Positions 9,822 through 17,574 of a stretch of DNA of 31,905 nucleotides are shown here, piece after piece. Every line of letters starts with the position of its first letter. Position 1 is the stretch's first letter. A program made the position numbers and the translations under genes. A model generated the notes under the pieces. It searched no databases. It had not been told where the DNA came from and was given only the letters and a program-made list of their open reading frames with translations. The stretch is from a virus: positions 1 through 31,905 of IMG/VR virus record IMGVR_UViG_3300031705_000028. The stretch is one strand, 5' to 3'.

Positions 9822-10301
9822 TTAGTCGTTTAATTGGTTATTCAGTGTGTCTAATCCTCCGTCTCTAAGCGCTGTTGCATTCGCAATGTGTAAGCACTTA
9901 ATATGTTTCTCCACACCTTTTAGAGCTTCTTTGGTCATTATACATGATTCTTCATCTCTGATTGTACCCGAGATTTCCAAGATTTCGTGTAACATGTAGC
10001 CAAAACTCTTATCCAGGTCATTAGATTCAATCTCCTTGGCATCTTTACCTTCCTCTAGAGATACCTCTTGTTGAAGGTACTCTGACATAGTAGACAGATC
10101 TATAGTTGTTTTGTATAAGTCTACGCCCTTAGATACCCAGTAACCAGAGATCCCAGGGAATCCTTCCCTAGCGGCTACACAAGCAAACTGACGACACATA
10201 TTAGATAGTGTTATCAACTTAGGTGATATTAGACTGATGAGGTTACCTTTTTTGGTATTTCCTTTATCTTCTGTTTCTTTTAATACTTCTTCGTAGCTCA
10301 T
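9822..10301 (-). CDS. Small helical connector/tail protein candidate (159 aa)
   Basis: A 159-residue, mostly helical protein. The clearest segment is LSNMCRQFACVAAREGFPG followed by ISGYWVSKGVDLYKT, and the C-terminal half is acidic and helical (LHEILEISGTIRDEES). It has four Cys but no paired zinc-binding arrangement. The gene lies within the cluster of connector genes, 24 bases after the 241-aa gene, and its mRNA probably continues into the next gene, which begins 1 base after its stop. In crAss-like phages a protein of this size lies among the ring/tail-stabilising proteins. I assign it to that group by position only. Confidence 0.55.
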   Translation of the reverse strand: MSYEEVLKETEDKGNTKKGNLISLISPKLITLSNMCRQFACVAAREGFPGISGYWVSKGVDLYKTTIDLSTMSEYLQQEVSLEEGKDAKEIESNDLDKSFGYMLHEILEISGTIRDEESCIMTKEALKGVEKHIKCLHIANATALRDGGLDTLNNQLND

Positions 10302-10325
10302 AATGCAAATATAGTTATTATTTCT

Positions 10326-11051
10326 TTACTGTTGTGGTTGTTGTTGTGGTGCTGTCGGTTGTGTGATTAAACCATCCGCCTGTTGATTGGCTAATGGCAT
10401 AACATTCAGGCTTCTATAGTACCTTATGTACTTTTCTGTTAGTGTATTAATAATCTGAAGTTGTATCGTAGGAGGTGCTGGGTACTCTGTCTCCTCTAGC
10501 GAGTATTCCGAGATTACCTGTGAGGGATTGTCATAAATCCCCACTACCTTCATAAATTTTAATCCTATGTACGCAGACATATTGAAGAGCCATATATCCG
10601 TAAGACCTGAGTTATCGTGACTACTCAAATCTACCCAAGCAAATGGCCTGTGTCTAGTTGTCATTCTTATTTCGTGATCACGAACCTCGCTCATCCCGTA
10701 ATACACATCGATAGGATCCCTCAAGTCATTTGTACCTAAGTATAAAACAGGGGATCCTTTACCTAGCCTAGATAGTTTAGGCACACTTATAGAGGGTATA
10801 GAATCACCAGGTAAAAAGCATTCACAAGAAGCATTCATAGATCTACACTTAACAGGAACACTAGATTGTGTTTGTGCTAAACTGTTTAAATCTATTTTCT
10901 GATTTAGTGATAACGTGTATATTAGTTGTGCCCTGGTTAAGTCTATCTCGTCTATTAATTGAGCTATACTAAATTCCTGATCAGATATTGCACCAGATAG
11001 GCCATCCACTACGTGGTTCCTGATTGATGACGCTATTTCGTTGTGTGTCAT
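10326..11051 (-). CDS. Ring/head-tail connector protein, crAss-like (241 aa)
   Basis: A 241-residue protein. The N-terminal segment begins MTHNEIASSIRNHVVDGLSG and continues into SIAQLIDEIDLTRAQLIY. This resembles a protein conserved among crAss-like phages (N-terminus of the form MTxNEIAxxI...LxDEIDLxRxQLIY), which belongs to the ring proteins below the portal. The middle has three cysteines close together (CRSMNASCEC, residues ~70-79) and then VLYLGTNDLRDPIDVYYGMS. The C-terminus is Gln/Pro-rich and probably disordered (QQPQQ). It lies 8 bases after the 252-aa connector gene. A structural role at the head-tail junction is likely; which ring it would form is not decidable here. Confidence 0.65.
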   Translation of the reverse strand: MTHNEIASSIRNHVVDGLSGAISDQEFSIAQLIDEIDLTRAQLIYTLSLNQKIDLNSLAQTQSSVPVKCRSMNASCECFLPGDSIPSISVPKLSRLGKGSPVLYLGTNDLRDPIDVYYGMSEVRDHEIRMTTRHRPFAWVDLSSHDNSGLTDIWLFNMSAYIGLKFMKVVGIYDNPSQVISEYSLEETEYPAPPTIQLQIINTLTEKYIRYYRSLNVMPLANQQADGLITQPTAPQQQPQQ

Positions 11052-11059
11052 AATATTTG

Positions 11060-11818
11060 TTATTGAACAGAGTTATTAATTGCTGCGTTAGTTTGTAGTC
11101 TTGGATCCGTGAAATTCTCCAGGATCAATGTAACAGCAACCTTAATGATTTCATTACATACGTACTGAGAATACTCCATCTCTTGAGATGTATCATTAGG
11201 TAAATCGCGTTGTGTTTTGGTAAGCTCTACTATACTCGGCTTCTTAAGGTACTCTAAAGATACTGAGGTCAAGGATGTCTTATTAGTCCCACCTACGAAT
11301 ACAATCATATCTCCTTGAGGTTCTGTACCTCCCATAAAACTATGGTAAGGTCTAGTGACATCCGGTTTTAAGTACGCATTGTTTAGAACGCCGTTACCAG
11401 CATTAGCTGTCAATCTTTTTGAAACGCTATTACTCTCGAACCCTCTTGGTACACATCGAGCAGATTTAGTGGTCTTTGATGTAGTGTGTACTCCCAGCGC
11501 GTGCCAGTAGTCACTAGGCAGCTTAAACCTTATATAATCAAAACCGTACTTCTTACCCATGGTAATAGGTACAGCCGTTTCTGTATAGTTTCCTGAGTAA
11601 GCCCCATTAGATCCTGCAGGTGTAAATAACGTATCATATGTCAGTGATATCATATCATCAGACAGTTGCTGGGTTGAAGCGAACAATTGATAGCGTCTAT
11701 TAAACGATTCTTGAATAGCTTTATTTATTATGTAGTTAAAGTGCTCTAAATGTAGAGAGGGTGACTTTGTCTTTCTCTTCTCTGTTAGAATACTTGTGTA
11801 AACCTCTCTTAGTTTCAT
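11060..11818 (-). CDS. Head-completion/ring connector protein, crAss-like (252 aa)
   Basis: A 252-residue protein. The N-terminal region HLEHFNYIINKAIQESFNRR, followed by TQQLSDDM, has the pattern I associate with crAss-like connector proteins: a helix with a conserved Asn/Ala, then an Arg-Tyr, then a Q-x-x-x-DD-x-x-x-L segment. The C-terminal helix YVCNEIIKVAVTLILENFTD and the following DPRLQTN also match that family. Such proteins bind under the portal and seal the head. The ATG follows an ACTAATT leader, about 80 bases downstream of the terminator at 11899-11922, and starts the tail gene series. I see no clear Bacteroidota promoter in that gap, so the tail genes may depend on read-through or on a promoter I cannot recognise. 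Confidence 0.7.
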   Translation of the reverse strand: MKLREVYTSILTEKRKTKSPSLHLEHFNYIINKAIQESFNRRYQLFASTQQLSDDMISLTYDTLFTPAGSNGAYSGNYTETAVPITMGKKYGFDYIRFKLPSDYWHALGVHTTSKTTKSARCVPRGFESNSVSKRLTANAGNGVLNNAYLKPDVTRPYHSFMGGTEPQGDMIVFVGGTNKTSLTSVSLEYLKKPSIVELTKTQRDLPNDTSQEMEYSQYVCNEIIKVAVTLILENFTDPRLQTNAAINNSVQ

Positions 11819-11898
11819 AATTAGTATTATTATATTCCCTACCTAGAGTGCCAGTATAATTGGTCAGATCCTCCAGGTTATTATAAATTATTTTTAAT

Positions 11899-11922
11899 AA
11901 AAAAAGGGGTAGGAATAACCCC
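11899..11922 (-). terminator. Rho-independent terminator after the 341-aa gene
   Basis: On the minus strand, GGGGT and ACCCC (11918-11922 and 11906-11910) form a short GC stem with a 7-base loop, followed by a run of T. It lies 31 bases downstream of the stop of the 341-aa gene and upstream of the tail genes. Further G-rich sequence next to the stem allows alternative pairings. Confidence 0.7.
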
Positions 11923-11952
11923 ACCCCCACCTTTCAGTAATAACAAAAAGTA

Positions 11953-12978
11953 TTAAGCTATAAACAATGCTGCTGTTGTAACAGATGTTGCTTGTAATTT
12001 AACTAGTGCTTCAGTTCTTTCGTTACCTACATAAACACCTAATTTAGTAGTTAATGGATCATTTGCTTCTACTAAGATAGCTAATTTAGCTATGTTGTGG
12101 ATAGTTCCATTAGTTCCTAATTCGTTTTCATGTAAGAATAACGAGAATGCAGATGTGAACGGAGTTCCTGCTAAAGTAGAACCGTGATCTGGTGCTACGA
12201 AAGAATGGTTCTCATCATCATGACCTGCGATAGTAAACGAGATGTTTGTATAGTTACCTCTTAAGTCAACCATACTATCTACTGTATCAACACCAAAAAT
12301 ATCCGATGTTGCTGCTGTTGCCATTCTTACAGACTCCTGTAAAAATTTACCTTGACCACGTCCTTCGTAAGAATTAGTGTTAGCTGCACCACCGTTTAAA
12401 GGTAATTTAGCTTCGTATCCTAACGCAATTCCAGCTGTCATTCTTGTAAGAGTAACACCTTCTACTGTAGTATCTTCAAAACCTACTACTGACTCAACTA
12501 AGATATCAGATGTACTTGATCCTACTGCTACAGTTAATTCCATATCTGCATGGATAAATAACGCCTTGTGAGCTGCATAAGCTGCTGCTATTGCTGTTGC
12601 AATTGCTGGAAGAGTAACTGATGTTAATGGTGCTGTACCAAAAACCATACCTCTAGTCTGACCGCTGATACCAGCATGTTGTGACTGGTCTAATCTATCT
12701 CTTGTAGATCTTACCTGAATCTTAACTCCGATAGAGTCTCCAATTACAAGTCCTGTTGGTTTAACAGCCGTGAAGTTTTTAGACTCCTTAGATGCTACAA
12801 CCGCTCTAGCTAATTTGATTGCTTTGATGTTTTTCAACGGGAACGTACCATAACCTGTAATAGCCATTGTATCTGTTAACGCTGTAGGTGCTGCAATTAC
12901 TGCTCCTGCTGCATTGTAAAACAATACATCTGCACCTGTGTTTAAAACTCTAATTTTTTCTCCTGTACTAAATCCCAT
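11953..12978 (-). CDS. Abundant virion structural protein candidate (341 aa)
   Basis: A 341-residue protein rich in Ala, Thr, Val and Gly, with no Cys, Trp or membrane segment. It begins MGFSTGEKIRVLNTGADVLF, a beta-type start, and contains repeated beta-prone blocks such as KPTGLVIGDSIGVKIQVRST. Its codons favour A/T-ending forms in the same way as the capsid gene, more than the tail genes do. It has its own terminator and at least one candidate promoter, and its start codon follows TTAATTAATT. These traits point to a protein made in large amounts. Candidates are a capsid auxiliary/decoration protein or a main tail-shaft protein; the position between the capsid and connector genes fits either. 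I do not recognise the family. Confidence 0.6.
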   Translation of the reverse strand: MGFSTGEKIRVLNTGADVLFYNAAGAVIAAPTALTDTMAITGYGTFPLKNIKAIKLARAVVASKESKNFTAVKPTGLVIGDSIGVKIQVRSTRDRLDQSQHAGISGQTRGMVFGTAPLTSVTLPAIATAIAAAYAAHKALFIHADMELTVAVGSSTSDILVESVVGFEDTTVEGVTLTRMTAGIALGYEAKLPLNGGAANTNSYEGRGQGKFLQESVRMATAATSDIFGVDTVDSMVDLRGNYTNISFTIAGHDDENHSFVAPDHGSTLAGTPFTSAFSLFLHENELGTNGTIHNIAKLAILVEANDPLTTKLGVYVGNERTEALVKLQATSVTTAALFIA

Positions 12979-13027
12979 AATTAATTAAGTTGTGCCCTTC
13001 CTTTAAACCAGTATAAGAAAAGACGGT

Positions 13028-13057
13028 TTATTTTTTAAATAAAAGTAAGCTGGTGTC
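13028..13057 (-). promoter_or_regulatory. Candidate phage-type promoter (GACACCA element), minus strand
   Basis: The minus strand reads GACACCA (13057-13051), 10 bases, then ATTTAAAAAATAA (13040-13028). This resembles the GACACCA plus GTTTAAATTTACT pairs of the plus-strand early region, where the spacing is 11-12. It lies 50 bases upstream of the 341-aa gene. A rival Bacteroidota-type -7 element (TAATTTTG, 13103-13096), with a weak TTTA 18 bases further up, is also present. Either could drive the gene. Confidence 0.4.
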
Positions 13058-13110
13058 CTACTTGGTCCCAATAGTACTTAATTATTCCCGAGTATCAAAA
13101 TTAAACGCAC

Positions 13111-13142
13111 AAAAAATGCCCTAAAGAGTAATTCCTTAGGGC
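13111..13142 (-). terminator. Rho-independent terminator after the 324-aa gene
   Basis: On the minus strand, GCCCTAA (13142-13136) pairs perfectly with TTAGGGC (13124-13118), and ATTTTTT follows. It lies 25 bases downstream of the 324-aa gene's stop, so that gene probably has its own transcript end. Confidence 0.88.
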
Positions 13143-13166
13143 AACTTTAATTTATATTGTGGTTAA

Positions 13167-14141
13167 CTATTTAATAGTCTCATCCTCTTCTTCACGTAGT
13201 TCTTCTAATGATACACCCATCTCACTAAGGTATCCAGCAACATCCAACTTCTTCATTGACCCTGTGTAACCCATACCGATCGCGTGCGCTTTCATATATG
13301 CATAACTAGGTTCAATTCCACCTTCAATAACATTAGCTGTAACTGGGGTAGCTTTTATTGGTTCTTTGTAGTACCCAGGATCTGCTTCCATCTCTAGTAA
13401 TTCTAGAACATCTTCATTAGCTACTAAAAACGCTACTGCAGCACCTTCATTAGTACCTAAAACAAACTTAGAGAATCTTAGAACACCTGAGTCATCTTCA
13501 GTAATTTTACCGTCTCTTTTTGCTTTTAAATAAAGTAAGTTTATTTTCATAGACTTATCTCTATAAATATGTAGTATTTTCTTTGGTGTTTCGTCCGCAA
13601 CAGAAAATAGATACTCCTTGATTACTTCTGGGCTTTCCTTAGACATGTCTAATCCTAAAAGTAATGCTCTATTAACATAGTTAGATGTAGGATCTGCAAT
13701 GATTCTCCCTCTAGCTTCATGATTTAATTCTACGAGCTTATTAGATTTAGACGCTTCTATTCCTTCGATATGTACGTAGAAAGACGCTTTTGAACTCTGT
13801 GCTTCGTCTAATGACATTGCAACTTCTGGTGAGTGCTTAACCCAAGCCCAGTTTAATCTGTCCATAGCTTTAGATAGATCGAATATATGGCCATGACTTG
13901 CTTTGATCTTAGCATTGTGTACAGCCTCTTTAGGATCTGAACTCATCTTAACGTAGTGAGGTCTCCCCTTTTTCTCTTCTTCTGATAGGTTGGCAATACC
14001 TGCCCACCATGATGTAGTTCCATCCCAAGCAGGTTCTATCCAAACTTCTACCTCTTTATTAATACTTCTAAGCTCTATGATTTTATCACTCATAGTACCG
14101 TTTTCCATCTGTTCGATGTCATCTATATTGTTACCACGCAT
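13167..14141 (-). CDS. Unknown protein (324 aa) transcribed separately between capsid and structural genes
   Basis: I do not recognise this 324-residue protein. It is soluble, acidic and rich in Lys/Glu, with Trp-rich segments near the N-terminus (EPAWDGTTSWWAGIANL). A central helical region contains YVNRALLLGLDMS and KKILHIYRDKSMKINLLYLK. The C-terminal ~35 residues (KKLDVAGYLSEMGVSLEEL, then an acidic tail) look like a small helix-extension-helix or SAP/Rho-N-like module, which would suit nucleic-acid or protein binding. The gene has its own promoter (14165-14194) and lies between two strong terminators, so it is regulated separately from the capsid protein. The start at 14141 was chosen because the ATG directly follows ATATTAATT; a downstream Met at residue 17 (MSDKIIEL) is the alternative. 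An abundant capsid-associated or internal protein is possible. Confidence 0.55.
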   Translation of the reverse strand: MRGNNIDDIEQMENGTMSDKIIELRSINKEVEVWIEPAWDGTTSWWAGIANLSEEEKKGRPHYVKMSSDPKEAVHNAKIKASHGHIFDLSKAMDRLNWAWVKHSPEVAMSLDEAQSSKASFYVHIEGIEASKSNKLVELNHEARGRIIADPTSNYVNRALLLGLDMSKESPEVIKEYLFSVADETPKKILHIYRDKSMKINLLYLKAKRDGKITEDDSGVLRFSKFVLGTNEGAAVAFLVANEDVLELLEMEADPGYYKEPIKATPVTANVIEGGIEPSYAYMKAHAIGMGYTGSMKKLDVAGYLSEMGVSLEELREEEDETIK

Positions 14142-14164
14142 AATTAATATTTTTTGTTACCCTG

Positions 14165-14194
14165 CAATATTAATCATAATATATGAGTTAACAA
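14165..14194 (-). promoter_or_regulatory. Bacteroidota-type promoter for the 324-aa gene
   Basis: The minus strand reads TTG (14194-14192), 19 bases, then TAATATTG (14172-14165), one mismatch from TAnnTTTG. The predicted start of transcription is near 14160, about 20 bases before the ATG. The TTG sits at the end of the capsid gene terminator's T-run. Confidence 0.6.
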
Positions 14195-14220
14195 CAAAAA
14201 AGCCCTGGAAAACCAGGGCT
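14195..14220 (-). terminator. Strong rho-independent terminator after the major capsid gene
   Basis: On the minus strand, AGCCCTGG (14220-14213) pairs perfectly with CCAGGGCT (14208-14201) across a four-base T loop, and six T follow. It lies 27 bases after the capsid gene stop. It is the cleanest terminator in the window and would end the long terminase-portal-capsid transcript. Confidence 0.93.
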
Positions 14221-14247
14221 TTAATATTAATTATATTTCTTTTATGA

Positions 14248-15663
14248 TTAGAAAATAACAGCTTCCTCTAAGATAAATGCTGCATAAGGGTTAAAAATAA
14301 CCGCTCCTGAGTATCCCATTAATCCGTAAGCACCACCGTGAGTCATTGATGAAACAACACCACTTGATTTACCGTTGTCTCCACCCATTCCGTGTAAGTT
14401 ACCTGAAATTAAATCAGCTCCCTCTAACGTGAACATTGAAACATTTGGCGAACCTGTTACAGTATCAGCAGACGTATCTAAAAAGATTCCGTAAGCACCA
14501 TTTGGTTTCCATGAAGATAATGATCTATCTGGCATGAAGTTTAATGTATTACCTTGGAATGTGTAAGAATTGAAGTCTCCACCAACTTTTACAGTATCTC
14601 CTGCAGCTTTCGAGTAGAAAGAAGCTCCTTCACCATTTGGCATGAAGTTTAATCCTGATCTCATTAATCTACCAACTAATGTGTAAAGTCTTTCGTTACA
14701 GATAACTGCGTAGATGTTTCCTTTAGATTTAGTCGATTGATCTCTCATAGACTGCATAACGTTATCAAAAATATCCGCTGTTAATACAGAGAACGAATAT
14801 TTGTTACAACATCTTTCGATTTGTGTAATAACACCGTCTCCCATAGGGATATCTCTACCGTCTTCTTCTTGATCTAAACACTTACCATTGATATCGTAGT
14901 TAGTTTCAGAAAATAAACTTGAGTTCTCTCTAGTTTCTAAAAATGCATCTAAACACATTTTCTCTTTTTCATTTAATTTACAGTATGCATCTTTGTTCTT
15001 AAGATCATCTCCTTGTAATAAGTAAACATCTTGTAAGATAGCAGCAGAACCTGAATACTCAATCTCTTCTCTGTGAAGAGTTAAATAATTTCTGTGTAAT
15101 TCTGTGTTAGTTGTATATCTTCTATACCCCTTAGTCGACATTTCTGGGTGATGATTAGAAATGTATCTAGTGCTTTTACCTTTAGCAGCAAAAGCTAAGT
15201 TAATACCTCTTGTAAGAGAGTTACCTGTAATAACTACAGTATAATCCCAAACCTTAGTAGTAAGCTTTACTGGCTTTCTAGTAACTCTTAACATTTGACC
15301 GTTCTCTAAAGCGAAAACATCATGCTTGTTAAAATATTTTTCTTCTAACTTAATAGAAACAGGTAGTTTCCCTACACCTGCACCAGAGATATCTCCAACA
15401 ATCTTCACCCTTTTGATTTTATTCGGGTTAACTTTCCACTGCATACTCATAGAGTTGATAGGAGTGAATGAGTTAGGAGCTTGTTTTTTGTTATAGTATA
15501 CATTGATCAACGCTTCTGTTAAAGTAGTAATTGATAAATGGTCATACATAGTAACCACTGTGTTTAACATGTGGGGCTTATTACCTAACATTGTCCCCAT
15601 GTTTTGAATTGTAACTGTATCAGAAATATTCTGGTGGACAGTTGATTGGTCAATAATTCTCAT
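14248..15663 (-). CDS. Major capsid protein (471 aa)
   Basis: A 471-residue protein directly downstream of a probable scaffold gene and two positions before the end of the head cluster. Its size is close to that of crAss-like major capsid proteins (about 490 aa). It has an N-terminal helical arm (MRIIDQSTVHQNISDTVTIQ), a segment with NPNKIKRVKIVGDISGAGVG, and a C-terminal region rich in Gly/Ala/Phe/Tyr (GGAYGLMGYSGAVIFNPYAA). Codon choice is more strongly biased than in neighbouring genes, and a strong terminator follows at once, both expected of the most abundant virion protein. An HK97-type fold is inferred from the phage type and was not derived from a visible motif. The start at 15663 follows an AATAATAAATAT leader without Shine-Dalgarno sequence. 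Confidence 0.82.
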   Translation of the reverse strand: MRIIDQSTVHQNISDTVTIQNMGTMLGNKPHMLNTVVTMYDHLSITTLTEALINVYYNKKQAPNSFTPINSMSMQWKVNPNKIKRVKIVGDISGAGVGKLPVSIKLEEKYFNKHDVFALENGQMLRVTRKPVKLTTKVWDYTVVITGNSLTRGINLAFAAKGKSTRYISNHHPEMSTKGYRRYTTNTELHRNYLTLHREEIEYSGSAAILQDVYLLQGDDLKNKDAYCKLNEKEKMCLDAFLETRENSSLFSETNYDINGKCLDQEEDGRDIPMGDGVITQIERCCNKYSFSVLTADIFDNVMQSMRDQSTKSKGNIYAVICNERLYTLVGRLMRSGLNFMPNGEGASFYSKAAGDTVKVGGDFNSYTFQGNTLNFMPDRSLSSWKPNGAYGIFLDTSADTVTGSPNVSMFTLEGADLISGNLHGMGGDNGKSSGVVSSMTHGGAYGLMGYSGAVIFNPYAAFILEEAVIF

Positions 15664-15741
15664 ATATTTATTATTTGTTTATTTTTCGGGTTTCCCCTTT
15701 TGTTTATACAATAAGTACTAAATTTTTTCTAGACTGCAAAA

Positions 15742-16776
15742 TTATTTAGCGTGTAATTCTTCTAAAGTCATCTTTTTAGGTGAATTTGATACCGCTACTG
15801 GTACTTTAGTCCCCCTAGAGATATGTGTTTGTGGTGTTCCAGGAACTCCTCTTAACGCTGCTTTCTTTCCTGCCGTATATGCATCTGCTTCTCTCTTAAT
15901 GTAGTAAGCCTCCATAGTATCGATAACTCCGGGGCCTTTGTTATACATCCAAGCAGCTGTAAATAATTTCTCCGGGTCTTTCATAGCCTCCATGAATGCT
16001 GATGTTCCACCCTCACCTACAGGAAGTATCTCACCTAAGATCTCCTCCTTCATCGAATCATCTAATTCCCATGAAGCAGCTGATGTCATATTATCCACAG
16101 CGGTAACAACATCAACCATCGCCTCGTTGGTAATGGCAGTCTCTTTATTGAAGTGGTCGTTCTTTCTCTCTAGAACAGATGCTTTTTGAGTAGATATGAA
16201 CTTTTCTCTTACAGTCTTTACTACACTATCGTAAACAGATGTTTTCTTGAGTTCCTCTATCTCAGCGAAGATATCTTCATCTGATTTTGTAGCATCCGCT
16301 TCTACCATAGATATAAACATTATATCCTCCGGAGAGAGCGTCTGATAATCTGTCGCGTCATAATCACCCATAACCTTATCCATATCCGTTTTGGCTGTAG
16401 ACCTGGCATCTGCTTGATCATTAATAAAATCCTCCGGGGTTTTACCACTCGCTTGGATATCTGCCATAAGTGCTTGGTACTCTTTAGGCACACTAGTATC
16501 GTCTACATTCTTAACTAGAGATGTAAGTACGTTGTATTTTGTTTCTTCATCTAACTCATCGAATGGTACACTTTGTACCTCCCCGTCAGGACCTGCAAGA
16601 TCAATTAAACTCTCTCCTATACCGAAATCGGATAAGAACGAGTCCATACCATCTACTATGGAAGGTTCTCCGGGTACCGGGTCTACCACTGGTTCTGGTG
16701 TAGCCGCCGCTACAGGCGTCTCTACTACTGGATCAATGTTTTCTTGTGATGCGTGTAAATCGTCTAATGATTGCAT
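15742..16776 (-). CDS. Probable capsid scaffolding protein (344 aa)
   Basis: A 344-residue, strongly acidic and largely helical protein immediately upstream of the capsid gene. Residues ~15-45 are Pro/Val/Glu-rich and look disordered (TPEPVVDPVPGEPSIVDG). Residues ~100-240 contain long charged helices (SDEDIFAEIEELKKTS). The C-terminus is basic (KVPVAVSNSPKKMTLEELHA), as expected for the end of a scaffold that binds the shell protein. No Ser-His-Asp protease arrangement is visible, so a fused prohead protease is unlikely. Position, composition and helical content together support scaffolding. The protein would help shape the procapsid and then leave or be retained inside. The gap of 78 bases to the capsid gene contains a GGGG-AAA-CCC mini-hairpin. 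Confidence 0.7.
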   Translation of the reverse strand: MQSLDDLHASQENIDPVVETPVAAATPEPVVDPVPGEPSIVDGMDSFLSDFGIGESLIDLAGPDGEVQSVPFDELDEETKYNVLTSLVKNVDDTSVPKEYQALMADIQASGKTPEDFINDQADARSTAKTDMDKVMGDYDATDYQTLSPEDIMFISMVEADATKSDEDIFAEIEELKKTSVYDSVVKTVREKFISTQKASVLERKNDHFNKETAITNEAMVDVVTAVDNMTSAASWELDDSMKEEILGEILPVGEGGTSAFMEAMKDPEKLFTAAWMYNKGPGVIDTMEAYYIKREADAYTAGKKAALRGVPGTPQTHISRGTKVPVAVSNSPKKMTLEELHAK

Positions 16777-16814
16777 AATTTTTTGTTTTTACTGTTATTA
16801 CTGAAAGGTTAATA

Positions 16815-17240
16815 TTATAAGTCGGACTCAACACTAGGTCTTAAGTGCATAGCTCCATCAATGTACGCCCCGTACCAAACAGCTTTCTGCCCTCCTAGTA
16901 CTGTTACGGATGTATTTAGAGCCGGTAATGCACCTGCTGTGAATATGAACGTTGGTGTAAAGGTAAAGATTTTTGGTGATGTATTGTTAGAATTATCTAA
17001 AACTAACCAGTGAAGTGATCTATCTTCTGCGTTTATAGGCGCATTAAACGTCACGGGGATCGTATTACCTACAGGTACCACGTATTCCACTCTAGTGTGA
17101 TCATACATTAAGTTTAGTGTAACTGAAGTGTTACCGTCTAGAATCATAACCCTTCTACTGTCCGTATCAGGGTCTTGAAATACTCTCATTGCGTCTTTAT
17201 TCCCCGGTGTCTGACCTAGGATGTTGTTAATTATAGGCAT
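16815..17240 (-). CDS. Beta-rich structural protein (141 aa), possible head fibre/decoration
   Basis: A 141-residue protein with no Cys and only two Trp. After MPIINNILGQTPGNKDAMR it continues as a series of beta-prone blocks (RRVMILDGNTSVTLNLMYDH, then YVVPVGNTIPVTFNAP). This looks like a single jelly-roll or beta-sandwich domain. It sits between the 110-aa protein and the scaffold, in the region where crAss-like phages keep head fibre and auxiliary capsid proteins. It starts 1 base after the 110-aa gene's stop. A head decoration or fibre role is inferred from fold type and position. The family is not recognised. Confidence 0.55.
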   Translation of the reverse strand: MPIINNILGQTPGNKDAMRVFQDPDTDSRRVMILDGNTSVTLNLMYDHTRVEYVVPVGNTIPVTFNAPINAEDRSLHWLVLDNSNNTSPKIFTFTPTFIFTAGALPALNTSVTVLGGQKAVWYGAYIDGAMHLRPSVESDL

Positions 17241-17241
17241 A

Positions 17242-17574
17242 TTATTGTATAAATGGTGTGTCTGCTGACACTGGTTTGTTATGGTAATCTGTTAAGTCTA
17301 TAGGAGGTATACATCCATCGGCGCACTTAACACGACCTATTATTTTCTTCATACATCTCCTTAAAGATTCATTCTCAAGGGGACTACTATTATCGTCATT
17401 AGATAGTGACTCTACAATACCTGACAACATAACACTCGCGGTATATAGGTAATCTAGATCCGGGCTATTACCTTTGAAAGGCTCAAGCTTAGCTAGAGTA
17501 CATTGGATACCCGCCACCACGCTGTTCGCGGTAAGGATATCCACTATATAATCATCTGTAAATCTTACTAACAT
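17242..17574 (-). CDS. Small virion-cluster protein (110 aa), unknown
   Basis: A 110-residue protein of unknown function. The N-terminal two-thirds are helical (VDILTANSVVAGIQCTLAKL, then YLYTASVMLSGIVESL). The C-terminal third holds three cysteines (RRCMKKIIGRVKCADGC). Its start overlaps the end of the 361-aa gene by 7 bases, implying coupled translation. The upstream protein also ends in a Cys-containing helical region, so the two may interact, but that is only inference. Confidence 0.55.
   Translation of the reverse strand: MLVRFTDDYIVDILTANSVVAGIQCTLAKLEPFKGNSPDLDYLYTASVMLSGIVESLSNDDNSSPLENESLRRCMKKIIGRVKCADGCIPPIDLTDYHNKPVSADTPFIQ

Noticed and set aside
11736-11930. 64-aa minus-strand open frame overlapping the 252-aa gene start
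   Set aside because: It spans the terminator at 11899-11922 and would begin inside it. The 252-aa frame is clearly the real gene.
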